The notes below the pieces were generated by a model, which was not told the DNA's origin, ran no database searches, and was given only the letters and a program-made list of their open reading frames with translations. Shown piece after piece: positions 6,756 through 14,425 of a stretch of 45,025 nucleotides of DNA. The DNA is taken from NCBI GenBank assembly GCA_016873255.1, contig VGXR01000015.1, positions 1-45,025 on the forward strand, given 5' to 3'. Within the stretch, counting starts at the first letter, position 1, and each line of letters starts with the position of its first letter. The translations under genes were made by a program, and so were the position numbers. Source of the DNA: Planctomycetota bacterium. Lineage in GTDB: Bacteria; Planctomycetota; Phycisphaerae; Phycisphaerales; SM1A02.

Positions 6756-9506
6756 ATGCCGAACCGCATTGCCGCGATCCAGGCGGCGCTGGCGATCGCC
6801 GTCGCCGGCGCAGCGCACGCCGAGAAGACGCACTTCACCTACCTCTGGCACCTCGAGCAGCCGATCTACTGGCCCGACGACAACGGCGGCCGGTACGAGC
6901 GCGCGTGGCAGAGCATCGTCCGCAAGGACGCGGGCGCCGCGCACCCCGAGAACGACCTTCGCGGGATCTTCGGCCTCGATGACCGCGTGGCCGCCTACCA
7001 GTACCGCCCGCGCGACACGGTCGGAGCCATCAGCTGGGCGGCAGAGGCCGGCGCGCAGGTGAGCTACAGCGGCGGGCTGATCGCCAACATCCAGAGCTTC
7101 GCCGAGGCGGGCGGGCAGCTTGGCTACGGCACGCAGTGGAACGCGCCGTGGCGGCAGGCGCGCGGCTGGGGCACGGCCGGGTCGCCGTCGGTGCCGCGCA
7201 TGGACATCGTGGTGTTCCCGTTCCACCACGCGCTGATGCCGCTCGTCGACGACAGCGCGATGCGCAAGGAGCTTGCGCTCTACAAGCAGGTCTACGGCGA
7301 GGCCTGGGGCACGGCGCCCGGCATCAGCAAGGGGTTCTTCCCCAGCGAGATGGCGTTCAGCATGCGCATGATCCCCCTGCTCGCGGAGGCAGGCATCGAG
7401 TGGTCGTTCGTGTCGAGCGAGAAGGTCTCGCGCGCATGCAGCGACTTCCCCGTGGCGTTCGGGTCTGGCGGCGTGCAGTGCGACCCGCCCAACCGCGCCG
7501 ACCAGCTGAACCCGCCGGCGGGCTTCTATGACCGCGTCACCATCAGCAGGGGCTGCGGACCTGCCGAGGCGCTTCCGTTCGGGCACCAGCCGCACCGGGC
7601 CCGATGGGTGAACCCGGACACGGGTGCCGTGAGCGAGATCATCGTGGTGCCCTGCTCGCAGAGCATGGGATGGCTGGATGGGTACGCGCCGCTCGGGGTG
7701 GACAACCTGAACCGCATCGAGCCGCGCAACGACCCGAACCGCCCGATGCTGGTGGTGCTGGCCCACGACGGCGACAACGCCTGGGGCGGCGGCTACAGCT
7801 ACTACATGGAGGCGGTGCCGAACTTCGTCTCCAACGCCTCCGGCGCGGGCTACGTGCCCACCGTGGTGCAGCGGTACCTGGCCAACCACCCGGTCCCGGC
7901 CAACGACGTGATCCACGTCGAGGACGGCGCGTGGGTGAACGCCGATGGCGACTTCGGCGCGCCCCAGTTCCTCAACTGGAACTGGCCGCCCGTCAACGCG
8001 CAGGGGCAGATCGACGTCGCCAACGGATGGGCCGAGGACATCCGCAACTGGGCCGTCATCACGGCGGCGCAGAACTTCGTGGATGCCGCCGAGCAGGCCG
8101 ATGCCGACCGCGCGCTGCAGGTGCGCATGGCGCACGTGCTGCGCCCGCAGGCAGGCACGCGCGCAAGCGAGCGGGCGTGGCACTACTTCCTGGGCTCGCT
8201 CAACTCGGGCTACATGTACTACGGCACCGCGCTCGACATGGAGGTGAAGCCCGCCGTCGCATGCAACGAGGCGATCGCGCAGGCGAACGTGGCGCGCGCG
8301 GGCGCCGTCGACCGCACCGCGCCGACCATCTGGATCCCGCAGCGGCATCCGTGGAACCCGGGCGGCGTGAACTTCGGGCCGCAGCATGGCTACCAGCAGA
8401 AGGCCTACGGCCCCGACTTCATCGTGTGGACGTTCGTCCACGACACCGCGGGCCTGCAGTCGGTGAACCTGAAGTGGCGCGCCGACGCCGACGGGCAGAA
8501 CCCGCTCTCGACCAACGAGAACGAGACCTACGCGGGCGGCGCAGGGGTGGGCGCGTGGCAGACGGTGGCCATGACGCTGCGCGACTTCCCGGCAGGCAAC
8601 TTCTTCAACAGCGGGTCGATCAACTTCTTCGAGATGCCGGCGGCCATCGCCAAGCAGGCCTACGCCACGGTTCCCGGCCAGGCCGGGAAGCTGGTCGACT
8701 ACTACGTGGAGGCCACCGATGCGCTGGGCAACGTCAAGCGCAGCGCCATCCAGCATGTGTACGTGGGCACGGGCAGCGGCCAGGGCCCCGGCGGCGGAAG
8801 CGGCACGAACGCCTTCACCATGGACGGCACGCTCGATGCGGGCGCCGTGGCCGTGGGGACCAACGGCGGCCGCACGCTCTGGGCGGCACTCAGCGGCACC
8901 ACGCTCTACGTGGCCACGCAGGACGCGGGCGAGGGCGACGACGTGTTCGTGGCCATCGCCGACGCGGCGCCCGGCGGGCTGCGGCCGGCGTGGTGGGCCA
9001 AGGCGGGCCAGTCGGCCGCGTGGCGCGCCTTCGTGGCCGACGAGAACGACAACGGATGGAGCGGCTGGTTCGACGCTGCCGCGAACGTCAGCACGGCGCA
9101 CTCGGCGCGGACCGCCACCGGCGGCAACGGCGGCGTGCTGGAGGGATCCATCGACCTGCAGTCGCTCCTTGGGACGGTGCCGGATGCAGTCTCGCTGGCG
9201 GCGGTGGCCTACGCCAATGCCAACGGCGGCGCGCTCCGCCCTGCGCAGCAAGTGGCGGCCTCGGTGAACGGCGACGGCAACCTCGATGCTGCCGAGTACC
9301 TGGTGCTCGACCTCTGCGCACTGCGCACGGGCGGCTGCTGCACGGGCGACCTCGACGGCAACGGCGCGGTCAACGGCGAGGACCTCGGCCTGCTGCTGGC
9401 GGCCTGGGGGGCCGGCGCGGGCCCCGCCGACCTCGACCGCGACGGCGCCGTCGGGGGCAGCGACCTCGGATTGCTGCTCTCGGCATGGGGTGCATGCGTC
9501 CGGTAA
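6756..9506 (+). CDS. Secreted GH57-like carbohydrate-active protein with dockerin-like C-terminus
   Basis: The protein has 916 residues. A signal peptide (residues 1-22, ending GAAHA) is followed by a region resembling glycoside hydrolase family 57: LWHLEQPIYWP at 30-40 recalls the family's HxHQP opening, and GFFPSEMAFS followed by LLAEAGIEWSFV near residue 193 recalls its second conserved region. The middle has a beta-sandwich-like stretch, then a possible carbohydrate-binding module near 690-855 (FTMDGTLDAGA, ALSGTTLYVAT). Residues 864-916 hold two dockerin-like calcium loops (DLDGNGAVNGEDLG and DLDRDGAVGGSDLG). Family 57 includes alpha-amylases and branching enzymes; the substrate cannot be read here, and GH57 membership is tentative. 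The ATG at 6756 gives the signal peptide; the frame upstream runs on only as a shadow of fumC. Confidence 0.75.
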   Translation: MPNRIAAIQAALAIAVAGAAHAEKTHFTYLWHLEQPIYWPDDNGGRYERAWQSIVRKDAGAAHPENDLRGIFGLDDRVAAYQYRPRDTVGAISWAAEAGAQVSYSGGLIANIQSFAEAGGQLGYGTQWNAPWRQARGWGTAGSPSVPRMDIVVFPFHHALMPLVDDSAMRKELALYKQVYGEAWGTAPGISKGFFPSEMAFSMRMIPLLAEAGIEWSFVSSEKVSRACSDFPVAFGSGGVQCDPPNRADQLNPPAGFYDRVTISRGCGPAEALPFGHQPHRARWVNPDTGAVSEIIVVPCSQSMGWLDGYAPLGVDNLNRIEPRNDPNRPMLVVLAHDGDNAWGGGYSYYMEAVPNFVSNASGAGYVPTVVQRYLANHPVPANDVIHVEDGAWVNADGDFGAPQFLNWNWPPVNAQGQIDVANGWAEDIRNWAVITAAQNFVDAAEQADADRALQVRMAHVLRPQAGTRASERAWHYFLGSLNSGYMYYGTALDMEVKPAVACNEAIAQANVARAGAVDRTAPTIWIPQRHPWNPGGVNFGPQHGYQQKAYGPDFIVWTFVHDTAGLQSVNLKWRADADGQNPLSTNENETYAGGAGVGAWQTVAMTLRDFPAGNFFNSGSINFFEMPAAIAKQAYATVPGQAGKLVDYYVEATDALGNVKRSAIQHVYVGTGSGQGPGGGSGTNAFTMDGTLDAGAVAVGTNGGRTLWAALSGTTLYVATQDAGEGDDVFVAIADAAPGGLRPAWWAKAGQSAAWRAFVADENDNGWSGWFDAAANVSTAHSARTATGGNGGVLEGSIDLQSLLGTVPDAVSLAAVAYANANGGALRPAQQVAASVNGDGNLDAAEYLVLDLCALRTGGCCTGDLDGNGAVNGEDLGLLLAAWGAGAGPADLDRDGAVGGSDLGLLLSAWGACVR

Positions 9507-9519
9507 TGAGCCCTTTCAT

Positions 9520-9537
9520 GGCTTCTCGGGAGAAGCC
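9520..9537 (+). terminator. Hairpin GGCTTCTC/GAGAAGCC after the GH57-like gene
   Basis: An 8-bp inverted repeat starts 13 bases after the stop codon and is followed by gcgttgtttgc, a weak T-rich run. It is a plausible but imperfect terminator. The same core, TTCTCGGGAGAA, occurs in reverse orientation at 42565-42576. Confidence 0.5.
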
Positions 9538-9678
9538 GCGTTGTTTGCAGGGAAACGGAGTGTCCAGAGGTTGATTCTCACGGGATCCGGGGCACCTTCC
9601 CAGTGCCTCGGACGCTTACACGGTCCGCTGGCCCGTCTTGTTTCCAGAGATGTGGGGAGTTTTCGGAAAGGGTTCGCG

Positions 9679-10434
9679 ATGCGCTTTCTTGCCGCGTCTG
9701 CAGTCATCTCCATCGTCGCATCCACCGCATCCGCGCGGTCGGACGAGCTGGTCCTCGCGCAGAACCTCCCGGTGACGCCGACCTTCGACCCCTCGAGCGG
9801 GCGCTTCGTGCAGGACGCCACGTTCTCCGACTCGATGCAGAGCCAGGGCAACTACTTCTACAGCCAGGCACTCGCGCAGCGCTTCGACGTGACCGCATCC
9901 AGCTGGACGCTGACCAGCCTCAGCGCCTGGGCCGCCAGCGAGTACATCGGGCAGAACCCGCCGTCGCAGACGGCGCTCAGCTCCAACATCTCCGCGCTCC
10001 AGGTGCAGATCCTGCGCCTCGAAGGCTCCACCGGCCAGTACCCGACGGTGGCGAACTGGTTGATCCCGATCGCCGCCATCCTGCAGGTGCAGCAGCAGAC
10101 CTTCACGCCGGGCATCTACAGCCCCGTCTTCCGACTGGACATGGAGCTGGCCAACAATTTCACCCTGTCCACCGGCAGCTACATCCTCACGATCGGCGGC
10201 GTGCTCGCCGACCCCGAGGGCAGCGCCTTCGCATGGGTCGACGGCCAGGCCGACGGCTCGCAGCCCAACACGCAGGCCTTCTTCACCAACGGTGACGTCT
10301 CCAGCGACTGGGGCTTCTGGGCCCCCGTGACGGACGGAACGTCGGGTGCCTTCGAATTGCGGGGCGTGCCGGCGCCCGGTGCGCTGGTTGCGCTGGCAGT
10401 GGCCGGCGTCGCCCGCCGCCGCCGACGCGACTGA
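9679..10434 (+). CDS. Secreted protein with PEP-CTERM-like tail, function unknown
   Basis: This 251-residue protein has a signal peptide (MRFLAASAVISIVASTASA), a beta-rich body without recognised catalytic motifs, and the C-terminal tail VPAPGALVALAVAGVA followed by RRRRR. The tail is the proline motif, membrane helix and arginine cluster of PEP-CTERM sorting signals. The ATG at 9679 has GGAAAGGG about 7 bases upstream and gives the signal peptide; the frame upstream to 9286 is a shadow of the GH57-like gene. The body (NYFYSQALAQRFDVTASSW, SGTYILTIGGV-like strands) looks like a small extracellular beta-sandwich. I do not recognise a specific family. Confidence 0.85.
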   Translation: MRFLAASAVISIVASTASARSDELVLAQNLPVTPTFDPSSGRFVQDATFSDSMQSQGNYFYSQALAQRFDVTASSWTLTSLSAWAASEYIGQNPPSQTALSSNISALQVQILRLEGSTGQYPTVANWLIPIAAILQVQQQTFTPGIYSPVFRLDMELANNFTLSTGSYILTIGGVLADPEGSAFAWVDGQADGSQPNTQAFFTNGDVSSDWGFWAPVTDGTSGAFELRGVPAPGALVALAVAGVARRRRRD

Positions 10435-10459
10435 TTTCACGAACGAGCGCGCGGCTCGC

Positions 10460-11395
10460 CTACCAGGGCGGCCATCCGCGCCACACGCACGCGCCGTCCA
10501 TGTCCGCCGACGGCGCGTGCGTGCTTTTGCGCGCTTCCGCGAGCGCGTTCGCTTCCGCGAGCGCGTTCGCATGGAGCCCCACCGCGTGCGCGCGCAGGAT
10601 TGCGGCGCCGCGGGCCGCGGCGGCCATTGCGGCGATGACGCTCGCGGGGTCGCGGCGCGCCGGGTCGGGCTCGCCCGCGAGCGCGCCGAGGAAGCTCTTG
10701 CGGCTCGCTCCCACCAGCACCGGCACGCCGAGGGATGCGAACTCCCCGAGCCTCCCGATCAGTTCCACGTTCTGCGCCACGTCCTTGCCGAACCCGATGC
10801 CGGGGTCGATGGCCACGCGGTCGCGAGGCATGCCGCGGCGGACGGCATCGTCGACGCGTGCGGCAAGCCAGTCACGCACCTCGGCGACGACATCCGCGGT
10901 GGCGCGCCGGGGATCGTGCTCGGTGCTCCAGCGGTCGTCGCCCGGCGCGAAGCGGCGATGCATGAGGACGAGCGCGGCACCCGCCTCCGCGGCCACGTCC
11001 ACGATGCCCGGCTCCTCGGTGCCGCCGCTGACGTCGTTCACCATGCATGCGCCGGCTTCCAGCGCCGCGCGGGCGACGGCCGCGCGCGTGGTGTCGATGG
11101 ACACGGCATGGCGCGCGGCCAGCGCACGCACCACGGGCTGCACGCGCGCCACCTGCTCGCGGTCGGGCACGCGGGCGGCGCCGGGCCGCGTGGACTCGCC
11201 GCCCACGTCGAGGATGACGGCTCCCTCGCGCGCGCAGCGTTCGCCGTGGTCGATGGCGGCCGCGGCATCGAGGTGCAGCCCGCCGTCGCTGAAGCTGTCC
11301 GGCGTCACGTTCACGATGCCCATCAGGTGCGGCACGACCCCTGCGCCCCACGCGAACGAGCGCTCGCGCGCGCGCAGGACGTTCGCCTGCGTCAT
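10460..11395 (-). CDS. folP: Dihydropteroate synthase
   Basis: It condenses para-aminobenzoate with 6-hydroxymethyl-dihydropterin pyrophosphate to give dihydropteroate in folate synthesis; a cytoplasmic TIM barrel and the target of sulfonamides. The protein has 311 residues. All signatures are visible: MGIVNVTPDSFSDGG, DVGGESTRPGA, SIDTT, NDVSGG, DPGIGFGKD and GASRKSFLG. The ATG at 11395 overlaps the stop of the upstream gene as ATGA, which fixes the start and suggests translational coupling. The C-terminus is about 30 residues longer than usual and contains a duplicated ANALAE. It is the last gene of a minus-strand run with the secreted protein and the glutathione peroxidase; no other folate gene is adjacent. 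Confidence 0.95.
   Translation of the reverse strand: MTQANVLRARERSFAWGAGVVPHLMGIVNVTPDSFSDGGLHLDAAAAIDHGERCAREGAVILDVGGESTRPGAARVPDREQVARVQPVVRALAARHAVSIDTTRAAVARAALEAGACMVNDVSGGTEEPGIVDVAAEAGAALVLMHRRFAPGDDRWSTEHDPRRATADVVAEVRDWLAARVDDAVRRGMPRDRVAIDPGIGFGKDVAQNVELIGRLGEFASLGVPVLVGASRKSFLGALAGEPDPARRDPASVIAAMAAAARGAAILRAHAVGLHANALAEANALAEARKSTHAPSADMDGACVWRGWPPW
10533..10568. repeat. 18-bp direct repeat in the folP 3' end
   Basis: gcttccgcgagcgcgttc occurs twice in tandem (10533-10550 and 10551-10568), encoding ANALAE twice in the C-terminal tail of FolP, outside the conserved barrel. Confidence 0.9.
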
Positions 11396-13146
11396 TGACG
11401 CGCCCGGGCCTTGGCGACATCGAAGGCCGCGCCGAGCACGCCGGCCGGCACCACCATCGCGCCCTCCCACGTGGCATCCTTGGACCGCACCGCGAAGGCG
11501 ACGGGCTCGAGACCCGCAGCCACCTCGGGCACCATCTCCGCCGCGCCGCCCGGGAGGGCGCTTGCCACCTGGCGAGCAGCCTCGAGCAGCTGTCCCACGC
11601 CCACGAACGCAACGAGGTCGGCATCGGGCACGAGCCACGGCGACATCGCGCGCACCACGCCGCCGGCACCCAGCGCGGGTGCGCCGCCGCTGGCCGCGGA
11701 CGCGGCCCGGCCGAGCACGTCGGTGCGCTGGCTGTAGGTGACCACCAGCGCGCCCGGCACCTCGCGGGCAAAGCCGTGCAGGCCCCGCGTCCCGAGCACC
11801 AGCTGCTTCATCAGGCGCTCGGTGGCGTCGGGCCCGGGCCCGGTCACCGTCTCCTTCACCGAGAACGCCGTGACCGTGCTTCCGTCCTTCAGCGTGCGCG
11901 CTTCTTCCCACATGGGCTCGCTCCGCAGGCCGCCGCGTTCCCATGCCTGCGACTCCACCCATGAACGCAGCCCGGCCTTGACCGCGGCAGGATCGTCGGT
12001 GACCACCACCATGGATGAATCGTTGAGGAACCCGCCGGTCATGATGGCGAGCTTGCTCGGGTACGCGGCGACCTGCACCTGCTTCACCTTGTCCTGCACG
12101 CGGTCAAGCCACTCCGGCAGCTGCAGGCGATCGCCCTGCGGCATGGTGGCCAGCACGGTGCGCAGGTGCTTCAGGCCGCCCATCGCCTCGAGGTCGATGC
12201 CGAGCGCGAGGAACGGGGCGCCTGCGGGGAGCTTCCCCAGGAGCGCCGTGGTCGCGCGGCCGGCGGCACCCGGCGCCGACGCGGGGATCGCCTTGGCGAA
12301 CTCGCTGCCCGGCGCGAAGCGGGCCCATCCGCGGACCATCACCGCGAGCGCATCGAAGTCGACGGCCACGATGCCGTCCGTGACCTGCTCGAGCACCGCC
12401 GCGGATCGCTCGCGGCCCTTGGCCGCGGCCTCGAGCGCCGCGGCGGCGCCGGCCTCGGGCGCGTCGCCGCGGGGAAGCATGCCTGCGACGCCCTCGTCGA
12501 GCACGGCCGCGGTGCGCGCCTTGGCTGCGGCCACGCGCATCACGGCGTCCGATGCCCAGGAGAAGAGATCGCTTCCACGCACGATCTCCATGCCGCGGCT
12601 GCCGATCCGCTCCTCGAGGCGCTTGGCGAATGCATCGCCCTCAGTCCACGCGCCGAGCACGTCGGCATCGGCCACCAGCACGTGCGACCCCGCCTTGCGC
12701 ACCCACACGGGGGTGCCGAGCATGCGCGAGCGCATCGCGCCGTCCGTGGCCTCCGGCGCGGCGTCGAACATCGCGGCGATGAACGCGTCGGCGTCGATGA
12801 CCGCGAAGGCCGCGGCATTGGCGAAGCCGCCCGCGCGCGGCTGGCTCCATGCGACGAACGACCCGCGGTCGTCGAAGCCCGCGCCGACCCCCGCCTGCGC
12901 CTTCAGGAGGTCGATGGGGCGGCCGCCGAGCGCGGCCTCGGCCCGGCCCATGCGGTCGAGCGAAAGCTGCAGGTCGTCGCTGGCGGCCTTCAGGCTGGGA
13001 GCCACCACGACGCCGGCGGCATCGGCGGGCACCTTGCGGAGCGCATCCTCCAGCCCGCCCGCGCGGGCCGCGGCGGACGGCAGCAGCGCGCCGGCCAGCG
13101 TGCAGGCGGCCAGGAGCGCACGCGAACGCCTTGAGATCATGGTCAT
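11392..13146 (-). CDS. Secreted protein of unknown function (DUF3352-like look)
   Basis: This 584-residue protein has a signal peptide: MTMISRRSRALLAACTLAG, cleaved near AAARAGG. The mature protein starts LEDALRKVPADAAGVVVAPS, a pattern seen in exported planctomycete proteins related to DUF3352, where a conserved P-AD opening precedes repeated alpha/beta segments. No catalytic motif is recognised. The ATG at 13146 is preferred to 13173 because it starts the signal peptide and leaves a 4-base gap after the peroxidase stop at 13151. Its stop overlaps the folP start (ATGA). Being between a peroxidase and folP suggests co-transcription, not a shared pathway. Confidence 0.8.
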   Translation of the reverse strand: MTMISRRSRALLAACTLAGALLPSAAARAGGLEDALRKVPADAAGVVVAPSLKAASDDLQLSLDRMGRAEAALGGRPIDLLKAQAGVGAGFDDRGSFVAWSQPRAGGFANAAAFAVIDADAFIAAMFDAAPEATDGAMRSRMLGTPVWVRKAGSHVLVADADVLGAWTEGDAFAKRLEERIGSRGMEIVRGSDLFSWASDAVMRVAAAKARTAAVLDEGVAGMLPRGDAPEAGAAAALEAAAKGRERSAAVLEQVTDGIVAVDFDALAVMVRGWARFAPGSEFAKAIPASAPGAAGRATTALLGKLPAGAPFLALGIDLEAMGGLKHLRTVLATMPQGDRLQLPEWLDRVQDKVKQVQVAAYPSKLAIMTGGFLNDSSMVVVTDDPAAVKAGLRSWVESQAWERGGLRSEPMWEEARTLKDGSTVTAFSVKETVTGPGPDATERLMKQLVLGTRGLHGFAREVPGALVVTYSQRTDVLGRAASAASGGAPALGAGGVVRAMSPWLVPDADLVAFVGVGQLLEAARQVASALPGGAAEMVPEVAAGLEPVAFAVRSKDATWEGAMVVPAGVLGAAFDVAKARARQ

Positions 13147-13150
13147 CCCG

Positions 13151-13741
13151 TCAGGATACGGGCTTGGCCGCAAGCGCCGTGTCGATGGCCTTGCGCAGCT
13201 CGTCGCCGGTGGGCTTCACGCCCGAGCCGTAGAACGCCACCGGCACGCCGTCACGGCCCACGAGGTACTTGCCGAAGTTCCAGCTCGGGAGCTTGCCCGT
13301 GGCGGCGGCGAGGAACGCATAGATCTCGCTCTGCCCCTCGCCGGCCTTGGTCTGCACCTTCGACATCATCGGGAAGGTGACGCCGTAGTTCTTGCGGCAG
13401 AACTCGCCGATCTCCGATGAAGTGCCGGGCTCCTGCCCGCCGAAGTCGTTGCACGGGAAGCCGATGACCACCAGTCCCTTGTCCTTGTACTCCTTCCACA
13501 GCGTCTCCAGGTCGGCGTACTGCGGCGTGTAGCCGCACTTGCTGGCGACATTCACCACCAGCACCGCCTTGCCCTTGTAGGCGGCAAGGTCGACGGGCGC
13601 GCCATCGAGGGCAGAGGTCTTGAACGTGAACAGCGACTTGTCCTTCGGTGCGGCCGGGGCAGCCGGCACGGCCTGCCCGGCGCCGAAGCCGGTCACGAGG
13701 GAGACGACGCCGAGGGCCGATGCGATGAGCTTCTTGGGCAT
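13151..13741 (-). CDS. Exported glutathione/thioredoxin-type peroxidase (GPx family)
   Basis: This 196-residue GPx-family thiol peroxidase reduces hydrogen and lipid peroxides. The N-terminal stretch MPKKLIASALGVVSLVTGFGAGQA is a likely signal peptide or membrane anchor, so it probably acts outside the cytoplasm. The peroxidatic cysteine is C69 in NVASKCGYTPQY, and the GFPCNDFGGQEPG segment carries Q103. W154 and N155 in SWNFGKYLV complete the catalytic set. C115 in EIGEFCRKNYG sits where thioredoxin-dependent family members keep their resolving cysteine, which suggests thioredoxin-like rather than glutathione reductant. It uses cysteine, not selenocysteine. It is the first gene of the run leading to folP. 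Confidence 0.9.
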   Translation of the reverse strand: MPKKLIASALGVVSLVTGFGAGQAVPAAPAAPKDKSLFTFKTSALDGAPVDLAAYKGKAVLVVNVASKCGYTPQYADLETLWKEYKDKGLVVIGFPCNDFGGQEPGTSSEIGEFCRKNYGVTFPMMSKVQTKAGEGQSEIYAFLAAATGKLPSWNFGKYLVGRDGVPVAFYGSGVKPTGDELRKAIDTALAAKPVS

Positions 13742-13819
13742 GGGGGCATTGAAGGAAGTTCAACGCCGGCAGGGGCGCTAAAAAGTGGAAAATCGTTGCG
13801 GAATTCATGAGAAGCGCCG

Positions 13820-13836
13820 GAACGCGCGGCGCGTTC
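13820..13836. promoter_or_regulatory. Perfect palindrome GAACGCGC-G-GCGCGTTC
   Basis: Two 8-base arms flank a single central base, in the divergent gap between the peroxidase gene (minus) and the sigma-like gene (plus), 10 bases before the ATG at 13847. Its symmetry and position suggest an operator for a dimeric regulator; an RNA hairpin is the alternative. Confidence 0.45.
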
Positions 13837-13846
13837 TCTTCCGGGG

Positions 13847-14425
13847 ATGGTGCGGAAGCGCCGTCCCCACCCCACCGAAGTCGTTTCCGGGCCGTGTTTC
13901 GAGGCCCGCCCCGGCGCTGCCGCGATGCGAGACCACGATCACAGTTCCGAAGGCATGCGTTCCGAAGGCATGCGTTCCGAAGGCATGCGTTCCGAAGGCA
14001 TGCGTTCCGAAGGCATGCGTTCCGAAGGCATCGAGACGTCCGCGCCCGAGGCGGCAGCCGCGGAGATTCTCGGCACCCACTACCGAACGCTGCGCCGCGC
14101 CGTCGGTGCGGGACCGGCCACGGACGACCGCTCGTCCGCGGCGAGCGCCACGGTGGCGGCAGGGCTGGTGCTGCGCGTGCTTGCCGAGCGGGCGCGGCGG
14201 CGCCAGGCCGCGTCGCCGGCACGCGCCGCCGAGCTCGGCAGGCTGCGGCGGGCGCTGCAGGAACTGGCCGAGGAGGAGCCGCGGCAGGCCGAGGTGCTGT
14301 CGCTCCACGAAGTCGCGGGCCTCGAGGTGGACGAGATCGCGTCGATGCTCGAGATCCCCGCCGACGAAGCCGAGCGCGACCTGCATGCCGCGCGTGCGTG
14401 GCTCGCCCGGCGCGTCACCGGCTGA
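13847..14425 (+). CDS. Short ECF-like sigma-70 region 4 protein
   Basis: The 192-residue frame has a C-terminal part (about 118-190) that looks like the region 4 helix-turn-helix of the planctomycete ECF-like sigma family. LRRALQELAEEEPRQAEVL is followed by LHEVAGLEVDEIASMLEIP and DEAERDLHAARAWLARRV. A helix with LVLRVLAERARRRQ precedes it, as in that family. The core-binding region 2 seems largely missing, so this may be a reduced sigma factor or a DNA-binding regulator derived from one. The true start is uncertain: ATGs at 13847 and 13925, plus five more inside a 15-bp repeat (SEGMR), are all in frame. Its 3' end overlaps that of aroC by 11 bases, in convergent orientation. Confidence 0.65.
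   Translation: MVRKRRPHPTEVVSGPCFEARPGAAAMRDHDHSSEGMRSEGMRSEGMRSEGMRSEGMRSEGIETSAPEAAAAEILGTHYRTLRRAVGAGPATDDRSSAASATVAAGLVLRVLAERARRRQAASPARAAELGRLRRALQELAEEEPRQAEVLSLHEVAGLEVDEIASMLEIPADEAERDLHAARAWLARRVTG
13945..14031. repeat. 15-bp tandem repeat, five full copies and a partial sixth
   Basis: The unit ttccgaaggcatgcg starts at 13945, 13960, 13975, 13990 and 14005, with a truncated copy at 14020. Because 15 is a multiple of three the frame is kept, encoding SEGMR. Each unit carries an in-frame ATG. Copies are identical, so array length is likely to vary between strains. Confidence 0.95.

Noticed and set aside
6564-9251. An 895-codon minus-strand frame opposite the GH57-like gene
   Set aside because: Shadow frame; no signal peptide, motif or plausible start.
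9342-9506. True cellulosomal dockerin
   Set aside because: The paired loops match the planctomycete tag carried by unrelated proteins here, and no cohesin-like domain is present in the window; kept as dockerin-like only.
13529-13537. Selenocysteine glutathione peroxidase
   Set aside because: The catalytic position (SKCGYT) is an ordinary cysteine codon; no in-frame TGA is present.
13945-14031. CRISPR-like array
   Set aside because: The 15-bp units are directly adjacent without spacers and lie in frame inside a coding region.
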